Assembly (NCBI GenBank): GCA_947474165.1
Contig: CANJHO010000004.1
Span: 1 to 57,441 of the forward strand
DNA: 57,441 nucleotides
Source of the DNA: Legionellaceae bacterium
GTDB lineage: Bacteria; Pseudomonadota; Gammaproteobacteria; Legionellales; Legionellaceae
Direction of reading: 5' to 3'
Shown: positions 27,772 to 36,061 of the stretch, one piece after another
How the letters are laid out: every line of letters begins with the position of its first letter
Numbering within the stretch: the first letter of the stretch is position 1
Notes under the pieces: model-generated
Database searches by the model: none
What the model was told of the DNA's origin: nothing
Seen by the model: the letters and a program-made list of their open reading frames with translations, nothing else
Program-made: the position numbers and the translations under genes

Positions 27772-28643
27772 GGGAACCTGTCTTTCTTGATAAAATAGCG
27801 AGCTTAATGCCTGTTACTCGAGAGATTATTTGTGATAAAGCCACGGAAAGGCCGCATAGTGGGCAGTATAATACCCTCCTCACATCGGGCACCTATTTAT
27901 GCAGGCGCTGCGGTTTAGCCTTGTTTCGTGCGGATAGCCAATTTAGTGCAAGCTGTGGTTGGCCAAGCTTTGATGAATCGATAGCAACGGCGGTAAAACA
28001 ATCCCCTGATGCGGATGGACGCCGCATAGAAATTCTTTGCAGCCGATGTGATGGCCATCTTGGGCATGTCTTTGTCGGCGAGCAGTATACTCAAAAAAAT
28101 GCACGCTATTGTGTTAATTCGCGGGCAATTGATTTTGTTAATGACACCACCGTAATTGATACAGAAGAAGCCCTGGTCGCGGGGGGATGTTTTTGGGGGA
28201 TTGATTATTATTTAAGTCAGTTGCCTGGGGTATTAAAAGTTGAGGTGGGTTACTCAGGCGGCACCCTTGCTAATCCCACCTATGATGATGTTTGCAGTGG
28301 TCGCACGGGGCATTATGAGGTCGCTCGCGTGTTGTTTGATGTTGCAAAAACCAACTATTTTACCGTGCTCAAACGGTTTTTTGAAATTCACGACCCCACG
28401 CAACGAACAGGGCAGGGGCCTGATCTAGGTCCTCAATATCAAAGTGCTGTATTTTATTATCATCAAGCTCAAAAAACACAATTAACGGCGTTGATTAAGT
28501 CTTTACATGAGAAAGGCTATGAGGTAGTGACGCGGCTACTTTCCGCAGCACCCTTTTGGCCGGCAGAGGCGGGCCATCAACAGTACTATCAACAACATCA
28601 AAAATTGCCTTATTGTCATCAGCCGATTGCACGGTTTGATTAG
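27753..28643 (+). CDS. msrBA: Bifunctional methionine sulfoxide reductase MsrB-MsrA
   Basis: One 296-residue chain repairs both epimers of methionine sulfoxide. The N-terminal MsrB domain (about 20-130) has zinc cysteines C50, C53, C96 and C99, the GWPSF block and the catalytic Cys120 in ARYCVNS. The C-terminal MsrA domain (about 138-290) has GGCFWG with catalytic Cys146 and GYSGG. The B-before-A order is the less common fusion order. No signal peptide is seen, so it is cytosolic, unlike the periplasmic fusion of Neisseria. The ATG at 27753 overlaps mltB by 19 bp; an ATG at 27807 is an alternative that would still keep the domain. Confidence 0.93.
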   Translation: MLTNALGEPVFLDKIASLMPVTREIICDKATERPHSGQYNTLLTSGTYLCRRCGLALFRADSQFSASCGWPSFDESIATAVKQSPDADGRRIEILCSRCDGHLGHVFVGEQYTQKNARYCVNSRAIDFVNDTTVIDTEEALVAGGCFWGIDYYLSQLPGVLKVEVGYSGGTLANPTYDDVCSGRTGHYEVARVLFDVAKTNYFTVLKRFFEIHDPTQRTGQGPDLGPQYQSAVFYYHQAQKTQLTALIKSLHEKGYEVVTRLLSAAPFWPAEAGHQQYYQQHQKLPYCHQPIARFD

Positions 28644-28694
28644 AGTTATTTGATAGGTTGCAATTTCTTTTTGTCGTTACGTAATGAATGTAAT

Positions 28695-28890
28695 CAGGGC
28701 TAAATCATGTGTGCTCAAAATAAAACCATCTTCTTTAAGCCCAGGATCTTTTGACTATTTTATAAACACGCTAGCCACATCCATGTCGCTCTTGAAAGGC
28801 ATCCATGCCTTTCAAAGGTTTATAAAATAATCAAAAGATCCTGGGCTTAAAGAAGATGGTTTTATTTTGAACACACATGATTTAGCCCTG
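28695..28890. mobile_element. 196-bp near-perfect palindromic MITE with 10-bp target duplication
   Basis: Arms of about 72 bp (28696-28767 and 28818-28889) differ at only about two positions. The ends read CAGGGCTAAATC and GATTTAGCCCTG. The central 50 bases hold a second hairpin (GAAAGGCAT/ATGCCTTTC). TGAATGTAAT is repeated directly at 28685-28694 and 28891-28900. The CAGGG end and an 8-10-bp duplication fit what I recall of the ISAs1 family, so this may be a non-autonomous member. It occupies most of the 28644-28989 gap. Confidence 0.88.
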
Positions 28891-28989
28891 TGAATGTAAT
28901 CCTTGCCAGCATTCTGAAATCAAGTTACCCTTTTATATGATAAGTCTCAATTCAAGAATAATTAATTGCTACTTTTTTCGGGCGCCTTT

Positions 28990-29970
28990 ATGCTTAAATC
29001 ATGTTTTCTTGTAGGGGGTGCTGGGTTTATAGGATCGCATTTTGTTGATGCTTTTCTTAAGCAACAGGGCGTTCAGAAAGTTACAATATATGATAATTTT
29101 TCTAATGGATACGCCTGGCATTATCAACAGCATTGTCATGATAAGCGTTTCTCTGTCATCAGGGGTGAGATTCATTCTACCCATCAATTAATTGAGGCAA
29201 TGCAAGGACATGAGCTTGTTATGCATTTGGCCTCAAATGCCGATATTTCTAAAGCCATTCATAATCCAAGTGTTGATTTTACAGAAGGCATAGCCTTAAC
29301 ACATCAAGTTTTGGAAGCGGCTCGTTTGACTCAAGTGAAGCGAATTATCTATACATCCGGCAGTGGGGTTTACGGCGATATGGGGGCGCTCGAAAACTTA
29401 GAAAACCAGGGTAATCTGCATCCTATTTCACCCTATGGTGCAAGCAAATTGGCTGGTGAGGCCTTTATTTCAAGCTATTGTCAGATGTTTGGTCTCACAG
29501 CGAGTGTTTTTCGCTTTGCTAACGTGGTCGGTCCAAGGCAAACACATGGGGTAGGCTATGATTTTGTTAATAGTTTAATTAAAAATAAAACGACATTACG
29601 CATTTTGGGCAATGGTTTTCAAAGTAAATCTTATATTGATGTGGATGATATTGTGAAAGCCGTGTTGTTGGTCAATGAAAAAATGCAGGGCCCTTTTGAA
29701 GTATATAATGTTGCAACGAATGATTTTATCACGGTTCGGGAAATAGCCCTTATCATCGTAAAAGCAATGGGATTAGAAGACCAAGTTTTATTTGAATTCA
29801 CAGGGGGTGATCGAGGTTGGCCAGGTGATATACCTATTGTACGGTTGAATACAGAGAAGATTCAAGCTTTGGGTTGGGCATGTCAATATAGTTCAGCAGA
29901 GGCGATTAGAAAAGCAGCCATGTCCATGATAGCGCAAGACTCCAAACGGCATGATTATGCACAGGTTTGA
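28990..29970 (+). CDS. NAD-dependent sugar epimerase/dehydratase (extended SDR)
   Basis: The 326-residue protein belongs to the extended short-chain dehydrogenases acting on nucleotide sugars. It has the Rossmann loop GGAGFIGSH at residues 9-17, HLASNADI, SGSGVYGD and the catalytic Y-x-x-x-K in YGASK. The C-terminal part (RGWPGDIPIVRLNTEKIQAL) resembles UDP-glucose 4-epimerase and its relatives. The exact sugar cannot be fixed. The ATG at 28990 is used; the frame opens with a TTG at 28966. It begins a small glycan or envelope cluster and converges on the methyltransferase gene with 13 bp between them. Confidence 0.88.
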   Translation: MLKSCFLVGGAGFIGSHFVDAFLKQQGVQKVTIYDNFSNGYAWHYQQHCHDKRFSVIRGEIHSTHQLIEAMQGHELVMHLASNADISKAIHNPSVDFTEGIALTHQVLEAARLTQVKRIIYTSGSGVYGDMGALENLENQGNLHPISPYGASKLAGEAFISSYCQMFGLTASVFRFANVVGPRQTHGVGYDFVNSLIKNKTTLRILGNGFQSKSYIDVDDIVKAVLLVNEKMQGPFEVYNVATNDFITVREIALIIVKAMGLEDQVLFEFTGGDRGWPGDIPIVRLNTEKIQALGWACQYSSAEAIRKAAMSMIAQDSKRHDYAQV

Positions 29971-29983
29971 GATATGATTGGTT

Positions 29984-30784
29984 TTACAGGACAGGCCCCT
30001 CTGGCCTAGATGCAGATACAATGACCTGCCATCCATATAATGAATGACGCATGTTAAAGAAGAATAATACTCGAAAACACCCCATCATTAGATTAGAGAG
30101 GACACGACTAAATATCCCCTGATTGGATTTAATATCGGTAATTAGGCGTTTACCACGAAATAAAACCAGCAATCGATACAGATTAAAAAAAGGGAAGCCA
30201 CTCAAATGAATCTTATCGACATTAAAACCTGCCGCGGTGAGTAGCTTGTCTATAGACGCACGATTAAAGTGTGTTCTGTGACCAATATGCTTATCAAAGC
30301 TAGACATCGGGCCACCAGGAACGGTTAGCAATAATTTTCCACCAGGCTTCACATACGCTTTAATTCGACGACAAAATTCAATTGGATCATCTACATGCTC
30401 AATGACTTCAGAGCAAACCACAACATCAGCCATAGCAATATAGGGGATTACTTCTTTCGGAGGGGAATAAAGATCAACTTGATAAAAAATCGCCTCAGGG
30501 ACCTTATGACGTGAAATATCAACGCCCATTTCACTGATTTCAAACCCAATATATTCATTAGCAACATGGGCTTGAACAGACATTTTCAGAAAATCCCCCA
30601 CGCCGCTACCAATATCAATGAGCAGATTACATCTCGTACCCAGTGCATTTATCTCATCAAGCAAAAGATGATGTCGCATGCTTTGTGCCGGATTTTTCAT
30701 TGTGGCATAGGCATAATCCCTCCAATGATTTTCCCAATCATCTGGGTTATCGATAACTTTTTGTTGATTCTCTTGAAAGTTCAT
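29984..30784 (-). CDS. Class I SAM-dependent methyltransferase
   Basis: This 266-residue enzyme carries the SAM loop LIDIGSGVGDFL (about residues 56-67), the acidic motif IGFEIS, the CSEVIEHVDDP block and KPGGKLLLTVPGG. It fits the UbiG/Methyltransf_23 group. A C-terminal hydrophobic stretch (MMGCFRVLFFFNM) could attach it to the membrane. With the neighbouring epimerase and glycosyltransferase it probably modifies a saccharide or lipid-linked glycan, which is inference. Its ATG overlaps the stop of an upstream reading frame that looks like the end of a second methyltransferase. Confidence 0.85.
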   Translation of the reverse strand: MNFQENQQKVIDNPDDWENHWRDYAYATMKNPAQSMRHHLLLDEINALGTRCNLLIDIGSGVGDFLKMSVQAHVANEYIGFEISEMGVDISRHKVPEAIFYQVDLYSPPKEVIPYIAMADVVVCSEVIEHVDDPIEFCRRIKAYVKPGGKLLLTVPGGPMSSFDKHIGHRTHFNRASIDKLLTAAGFNVDKIHLSGFPFFNLYRLLVLFRGKRLITDIKSNQGIFSRVLSNLMMGCFRVLFFFNMRHSLYGWQVIVSASRPEGPVL

Positions 30785-30906
30785 GTTTTCGCCGCAGCAT
30801 AATAGAAGAGATTCAATCCAAATTGGTGATACCTCATTTTAATGTTACTTGGTAAAAAACCACTTTTAACAACCAATGGCCAAAGATCGCGTTTATCATA
30901 ATGCAT
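30781..30906 (-). pseudogene. C-terminal fragment of a second methyltransferase
   Basis: A 41-codon reading frame contains KRDLWPLVVKSGFLPSNI and then HQFGLNLFYYAAAKT. This strongly resembles the C-terminal end of class I methyltransferases of saccharide clusters (pattern KRDLWPL..AGF.P.NIK...FGLN). Only about 48 codons are open upstream, where it runs into the glycosyltransferase 3' end. Its stop forms an ATGA overlap with the intact methyltransferase, as a genuine operon gene would. I take it as the remnant of a truncated gene; a tiny functional gene is less likely. Confidence 0.5.
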
Positions 30907-32101
30907 CTCCTGATATACGATGCCTTAAATCTAAAAGCAAGGTAAATGAAAATGTTTGTACTCCAAAAATAAGCATCAGCAACCCATTGATAGCCGTATG
31001 ACTATTTGTTTGTATTAAAAAATCATTATTAATGTAGTGACCTACAACCTTCATGCATAGAAAAATCCCAGCTAAAATAAAGATCCCTGCAATGAATATA
31101 CCTCTATTATATCTTAAATTACAAAGGATCCATCGTTCAATGCCATGACGTAGCCCATGATCATTTCGTGCAAAAATCCCTACCTGAAATAAGGAGTATC
31201 CCAGCGTCATTGCAGTTAAGCCCAAAAGATGTGAATAGAGATTAAAGCCAATTTTTCCAATTGAGAGCGAACCAAAAGATGACAATGCTGAAAACAAAAG
31301 TCCGAAGATAAAACAAAATGCGCCAGGTTTAATTAAAAAGCTATCCGGGCTATAAACCAACATGACCCTTAGGTTCACCCAGCCGGCTATCCATGGTGAC
31401 AAAAAACCTATTCGTCGATGATGACTTTCACGACCATCGCGATCTTTATAGAAATTCACGGGCACTTCGCTAATGTTAAAATCCATTCGAGAGGCTTTTA
31501 ATACCATCTCAGAGGCGTACTCCCAACCTTTAGAGGTCAGGTTCATTTTAATTAGAGCACTTTTAGTCAAACCACGCATGCCGCAATGAATATCGGTATA
31601 AGTGCTTTTATAAATTTTGTTAAGTAACCAGGTTGTCAGTGGTGTACCAAAATAACGGTGTAGGGCTGGCATCGCACCTTTCTCAATTGATCCTTTGAAG
31701 CGAGACCCCATTACAAAATCGCTTCCTTCTCTTAAACATTGAACAAAGGGTTTAATATTACGAAAATCATAGGTAAGGTCACAATCACCCATAATAATAA
31801 AGTCACCTCGTATGTATGGAATCACATCAAGATATGCCTGACCTAATCCTTTTTTGGGCGTCCGTAACACGCGCGCTCCTTTGGCAAGTGCTATATTGGC
31901 TGTTTCATCCGAGGAGCTATCAACAATAATTATTTCCCCACGAGCACCTGCTAATGCCAGCCCCTCCCAGCACCAATCTATAAATTCGCTGATAGTTATT
32001 TACTCATTCAATGCGGGAACGACGATGCTAACTTCAGGATCATTGTCTCTTTCTTCCAAATAAGAAGGAAGTAATAGCTCAATATGTGTTGGTTCCTTCA
32101 T
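30896..32101 (-). pseudogene. Family 2 glycosyltransferase with in-frame stop at codon 34
   Basis: From ATG 32101 the frame reads a typical GT2 start, ...DPEVSIVVPALNE, then TAA at 32002-32000, and continues in the same frame with ITISEFIDWCW...IIIVDSSSDETANIA. The DSSSD and the later MGDCDLTYDF (DxD-like) are the normal nucleotide-sugar motifs, and several membrane helices follow from about residue 235. The full product would be 401 residues. One base change at codon 34 (for example from CAA, GAA or AAA) explains the stop. A GTG at 31870 could start a shortened protein without the first beta strands. It is a recent pseudogene, a read-through case, or a sequence error. Confidence 0.85.
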
Positions 32102-32272
32102 AAAGCAATCTCACAGTTTCTGTAAATTTAATTAGCCCTGGCAAGGACAGTGGCAGGGGGATATTTTGTTAGTGACTCAAAATAAGCTACACTTAAAAGC
32201 TTGTAATTTGAAAGCGGTCGTTTTATCTTAGATGTTTGTGATTCAACATAAGAAATTTGTGGAACACGCCAT

Positions 32273-33667
32273 ATGATTCTCAGTGTTTATTGCCGTTCCG
32301 CAGTGATCTTGTATGTTATTTTTATTTATGCATTTTATCCGGGTTTTCATCTTCATGTTACAGCTATTCCCCATAGTTTATATCAATATTTAACCCAAGG
32401 TTTTTTATCGGGCCATTTAAATCTTCTTGTTCCCCCCTCTGCAGAGTTACTTAATTTACCCGATCCTTATGATCCCATGCAAAATGTCAAATTGCGGCTT
32501 CATGATGCTTCTTTATATAAAGGAAAATATTACCTTTATTTTGGACCACTGCCGGTTGTTATTTTTTATTTACCATTTAAATGGTTAACCGGATTATATC
32601 CCTCAGATGGTTTTGCTGCATTCTTCTTTTTAACCCTCGGGTTTATCGCCAGCTTTTCGTTAATGCTAAACATCAAATCCAAGTATTTTCCTCATGTTTC
32701 TGAGTTACAAGTTGGATTGGCTGGATTACTCATGGGGTTTGCAGGTGGCGCTCCTTTTTTATTGTCAAGACCATTGGTGTATGAGGTAGCCATTGCTTCT
32801 GCTTTTTGTTTTATGAGTTGGGCATTATTTTTTCTTTATAGGGTATTTAATAACCAATATAAAGCAAAAGATGTTGCATTATTTAGTTTATTTTTATCAT
32901 TGACTGCGGCCGGCAGGCCCCATTTTTCTCTCATTTGTGCTTTGATTATTCCAGGACTTTTAATTTACCTGTTAAAATATGTACCTAAAGAAAAAATTGC
33001 AAGTCAAGTTGCAGCACTGCTCATTCCTTCGGTGAGTATTGGAATAATTTTAGCACTTTATAATTATTTGAGATTTGGATCTATTTTTGAATGTGGCCAC
33101 ACTTGGCAGCTCGGCCAAACGCCGCCGCTGAAAAATTTTTATGATGCCGGTCTGCAGATCTCGAAGATTCCTCGCAATCTCAAATTTAACCTTTATTACT
33201 ATTTCTTACAGCCCTACGCCGTTAGTCTTAAGCTCCCATATATTACTATACCTTTTCATTCTGGCGTCATTCCTATAGATAAGGATTATTATGTGGATTC
33301 AATGGTTGGTATTTTAAGTACCACACCCTTTATTGTATTAATTTTAGCCTTGCCAAAATTAATTATCGTTTCTTTTAAACAGCGATTATATGATAGTCAG
33401 TTACGTTGGTTTTTACTTTTTGCCTTTTTTATTCCTTGTTGTATTGCCTTGATTCTTATGATGCTGCCTATCGCAGGTCATCGATATGAGGTGGATTTTC
33501 TTCCTTATTTTGTCATGTTATCAATGATTGCACTCTGGTTATTAGAGGGTCATTTAGGGGCCTCGCATGGGTTTAAAATCGTGAAGATGGTGTTTATTGT
33601 TACTGCTGCCATGAGTATTTATATTGGGTTGAGTTTTGGTTTGGCTTATTGGCTCGGCACTATTTGA
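32273..33667 (+). CDS. Polytopic membrane protein, putative GT-C glycosyltransferase
   Basis: The 464-residue protein has about ten hydrophobic segments. Conserved-looking polar stretches (LPDPYDPMQN, the GKYYLYFGPLP loop at about residues 83-93, TAAGRPHF, and GHRYEVDFLP near the C-terminus) match the build of membrane GT-C enzymes that use lipid-linked sugars. I cannot assign a family name with certainty. It is divergent from the broken GT2 gene, with about 170 bp between them. The base composition is distinctly AT-rich compared with the flanking housekeeping genes, which suggests an acquired segment. Confidence 0.7.
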   Translation: MILSVYCRSAVILYVIFIYAFYPGFHLHVTAIPHSLYQYLTQGFLSGHLNLLVPPSAELLNLPDPYDPMQNVKLRLHDASLYKGKYYLYFGPLPVVIFYLPFKWLTGLYPSDGFAAFFFLTLGFIASFSLMLNIKSKYFPHVSELQVGLAGLLMGFAGGAPFLLSRPLVYEVAIASAFCFMSWALFFLYRVFNNQYKAKDVALFSLFLSLTAAGRPHFSLICALIIPGLLIYLLKYVPKEKIASQVAALLIPSVSIGIILALYNYLRFGSIFECGHTWQLGQTPPLKNFYDAGLQISKIPRNLKFNLYYYFLQPYAVSLKLPYITIPFHSGVIPIDKDYYVDSMVGILSTTPFIVLILALPKLIIVSFKQRLYDSQLRWFLLFAFFIPCCIALILMMLPIAGHRYEVDFLPYFVMLSMIALWLLEGHLGASHGFKIVKMVFIVTAAMSIYIGLSFGLAYWLGTI

Positions 33668-33884
33668 ACTCAGTTAATGAATAATGAACTTGCTGTAATT
33701 CAACGAGGCGTTGTATCCTTAAACCATAGCATTTCAGCCCATCAATTAACCGATTTAACTGGAGTTAATAATTAACACACAAACCCCAGCCAAATTGGAT
33801 TTTTTTGTCACAAAACCCTTAATATTCCCTTAATAATTATAAGTTATGTTAGCCACTATTATTTTAAATCTACAGGAGAAATAA

Positions 33885-34220
33885 ATGTCAGCATTAAATA
33901 ATGTCACAACAGGCTATGGGAAATTTTTTCTAGGGTGTGCAGACTTTGCTTTTTTCCCTTATACCCGTACATTTTTCGGTATTGCAAATACCCCTAGAGA
34001 GGGTGCAAGTATTGCGGAAGCCATTATCGCTACTGTATTTTTAAGCACAGTCATCCCTATATTGCCAGCATTGTTTACAGTGACAAGCTCACTGGCCTTG
34101 TTTGCTTTATCACTTGCGTTATCTGTCATGCCGTTTATGTATTTTGGTGCTTTGGTTGCTGACATAGCGGCAGATCAAAGTCCTCGATCACATCAACATG
34201 GTAGCAATTGCGCATTTTAA
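33885..34220 (+). CDS. Small membrane protein of unknown function
   Basis: This 111-residue protein is not recognised. It has two or three hydrophobic segments (about residues 40-95, such as AIIATVFLSTVIPILPALFT) and a polar, His-rich tail ending in SPRSHQHGSNCAF. The ATG has a good ribosome site (CAGGAG, 7 bases upstream), which supports expression. It stands alone between the glycan cluster and hspQ. The 217 bp before it are AT-rich and contain no other gene. Confidence 0.65.
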   Translation: MSALNNVTTGYGKFFLGCADFAFFPYTRTFFGIANTPREGASIAEAIIATVFLSTVIPILPALFTVTSSLALFALSLALSVMPFMYFGALVADIAADQSPRSHQHGSNCAF

Positions 34221-34294
34221 ATTCCTAATCTTTTTGCTCAAGCTTCACACAAATGAGCCGATATTTACCATATGGGTTCGGTGTGGAGCTATCA

Positions 34295-34606
34295 ATGAGC
34301 AAAATAGCTAAATTTAATATTGGCGATCTGGTGGTTCACAAACGTCAGGGCTATCGAGCGGTGGTGATTGATGTGGACCCATTATTTCAAGCCTCGGGTC
34401 GTTATAATCCACAAGCCTCTAAACGGGCTTTTTCTAAGCGGAACCCATGGTATCGTTTATTGGTTGATCACAGCAGCCAAATGACTTATGTCGAAGAATG
34501 TTGCTTACTATTTGATACCAATTCCCAATTGATTGATAATCCCCATATTGATAATTATTTGGAGCAGCGGCAAGGTGTGTATCGCGGTATTTTACGAGGG
34601 CACTAG
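34295..34606 (+). CDS. hspQ: Heat shock protein HspQ
   Basis: HspQ is a small heat-shock protein that binds hemimethylated DNA and, in enterobacteria, acts as a specificity-enhancing factor for Lon. The 103 residues show the family blocks KFNIGDLVVHKRQGYRAVV, then IDVDPLF and NPWYRLLVDHSSQMTYVEEC. The ATG at 34295 has GGAG 6 bases upstream; an earlier ATG at 34253 adds 14 residues not typical of the family. It overlaps the dihydrouridine synthase gene tail-to-tail by 15 bp. Confidence 0.88.
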   Translation: MSKIAKFNIGDLVVHKRQGYRAVVIDVDPLFQASGRYNPQASKRAFSKRNPWYRLLVDHSSQMTYVEECCLLFDTNSQLIDNPHIDNYLEQRQGVYRGILRGH

Positions 34607-35566
34607 ACAATCCATCAAATACAACGCAATGGTTTTTAAATCAGTTAATGAATAAAAGTGTTTAAGTTGCATTGCACTTAATTCCTTCCCAAAATAATAA
34701 CGCACCAGCGATTTACTTTGTAAAATGGCTTGATGTTCACTTTCAAGTTGCGACAATCCTTCTAAATGGGTGATGAAAAGATGAATCTGTGCCCGTAGAG
34801 GGACTTTCATCGAGTGGTTTTCAAGTAATGCTTGATAGAGCCAAGGTTTGCCACTGCCGGCCCTGGCTATCATATAAGCCGCTGTACCACTCATTTCTAT
34901 CGCTTTGATCAAGCTATTTTTATCAGAAATATCCCCATTGGCAATCACAGGAATTTGAACGATGTCCTTAATGTGTCTAATTTGATGCCAATCTGAGGGG
35001 GTGTCATAATCATCTGTCCAACGTCGACCGTGAATGATTAAGGCATCAGCGCCCGCATCCTCAAGCGATTGGGCCAAGTCCATATCATGCATGTCCCCTT
35101 GAATACGTAATTTAACGGTCAAAGGAATAGCTATCGCCTTTCTAACGGCACGAACAATTTCACACAATAGGACAGGGTTGTCTAGTAATGCGCTGCCAGC
35201 TCCCTTTTTTCGGATTTTATTTTTAGGACACCCCGCATTTAAATCAATTAAATCAGCGCCTAAAGCCTCCAAGCGACGCGCAGCTTCGGCCATCATCGAA
35301 GGGTCCTGGCCTGAAATCTGATAACAAAGCCTAGTTTCTTCTGGTGCACGATATAAATATCGCGAATTAACAGGATGCTTGTATACTATATCGTGGGCTG
35401 AGATCATTTCAGAGACACAATAGGCAGGCGGCTTAAATTGATAATACAATTGTCGAAACGGTGCGCAGCTAAAGCCTGCCAATGGGCCCTGTATCAGGCG
35501 ATTCGGTAAACGCAGCGAGCCAATATGAAACGGCTCATTCAGAAACTCAGAAAATTGATGGTTCAT
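34592..35566 (-). CDS. tRNA-dihydrouridine synthase (DusB-like)
   Basis: This flavoenzyme reduces uridine to dihydrouridine in tRNA. From ATG 35566 it has 324 residues: IQGPLAGFSCAPFR at the FMN-binding start, the catalytic Cys in LNAGCPKNKIRKKGAGSALL split over the conserved N-x-GCP, then VKLRIQ, IIHGR and ANGDIS. The RKKGAGSALL stretch is nearest to DusB. The frame extends further upstream to 35662 but that part overlaps the divergent gene and lacks family similarity. The ribosome site is poor at every candidate start. Confidence 0.9.
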   Translation of the reverse strand: MNHQFSEFLNEPFHIGSLRLPNRLIQGPLAGFSCAPFRQLYYQFKPPAYCVSEMISAHDIVYKHPVNSRYLYRAPEETRLCYQISGQDPSMMAEAARRLEALGADLIDLNAGCPKNKIRKKGAGSALLDNPVLLCEIVRAVRKAIAIPLTVKLRIQGDMHDMDLAQSLEDAGADALIIHGRRWTDDYDTPSDWHQIRHIKDIVQIPVIANGDISDKNSLIKAIEMSGTAAYMIARAGSGKPWLYQALLENHSMKVPLRAQIHLFITHLEGLSQLESEHQAILQSKSLVRYYFGKELSAMQLKHFYSLTDLKTIALYLMDCLVPS

Positions 35567-35615
35567 ACTGACTGATTTTAACATATATTGCACGCTGACA
35601 TAAGGAGCGAGACGA

Positions 35616-36059
35616 ATGGATAAACAATTTCTTGATGCAGTGGACATGATAAAAATAGCCACCCAACACGCTTATTGTGCAGAATATTTATTAAAACAAA
35701 ATGCTGAGGTGATTCTTCTGGAAAACGAGTTGAGCATTGATGCGCTTTTGCCCATTAGCTCTCTCATGTACCAAGCCTTTGAGCTGACCTTAAAGGCCTA
35801 TTTGTTGCATGATCATCACCAAGTCAGACAATACAAAACACTATTAGAACTCATCGAATTAAATCATGAACTCAATTTATCCCAAAAAGATATGCAACTC
35901 ATTCACACACTATCCCGACAGCTTGCCTTTCGAAAAGGCGCTGATTATTTTTTATGGGAAAATCGTCAGCAAGAACACGTGTTTTGCGAAGAAATCATGG
36001 CGTTGTATGCACGCATTCAAACATTAATGCCATTAGAGCTACAAGTGGATTATCAATAA
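35616..36059 (+). CDS. HEPN-like small helical protein
   Basis: This 147-residue, all-helical protein resembles HEPN-domain proteins, with the core SSLMYQAFELTLKAYLLHDH. A clear R-x4-6-H ribonuclease motif is not evident, and no nucleotidyltransferase (MNT) partner gene is adjacent, so this is not an obvious toxin pair. AAGGAG precedes the ATG at good spacing. It is divergent from the dus gene (49 bp) and ends 2 bp before the lpoA stop in convergent orientation. Function is unknown. Confidence 0.65.
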   Translation: MDKQFLDAVDMIKIATQHAYCAEYLLKQNAEVILLENELSIDALLPISSLMYQAFELTLKAYLLHDHHQVRQYKTLLELIELNHELNLSQKDMQLIHTLSRQLAFRKGADYFLWENRQQEHVFCEEIMALYARIQTLMPLELQVDYQ

Positions 36060-36061
36060 AC

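Noticed and set aside
35616..36059. HEPN toxin of a HEPN/MNT pair
   Set aside because: No nucleotidyltransferase partner and no clear R-x4-6-H motif; kept only as HEPN-like.
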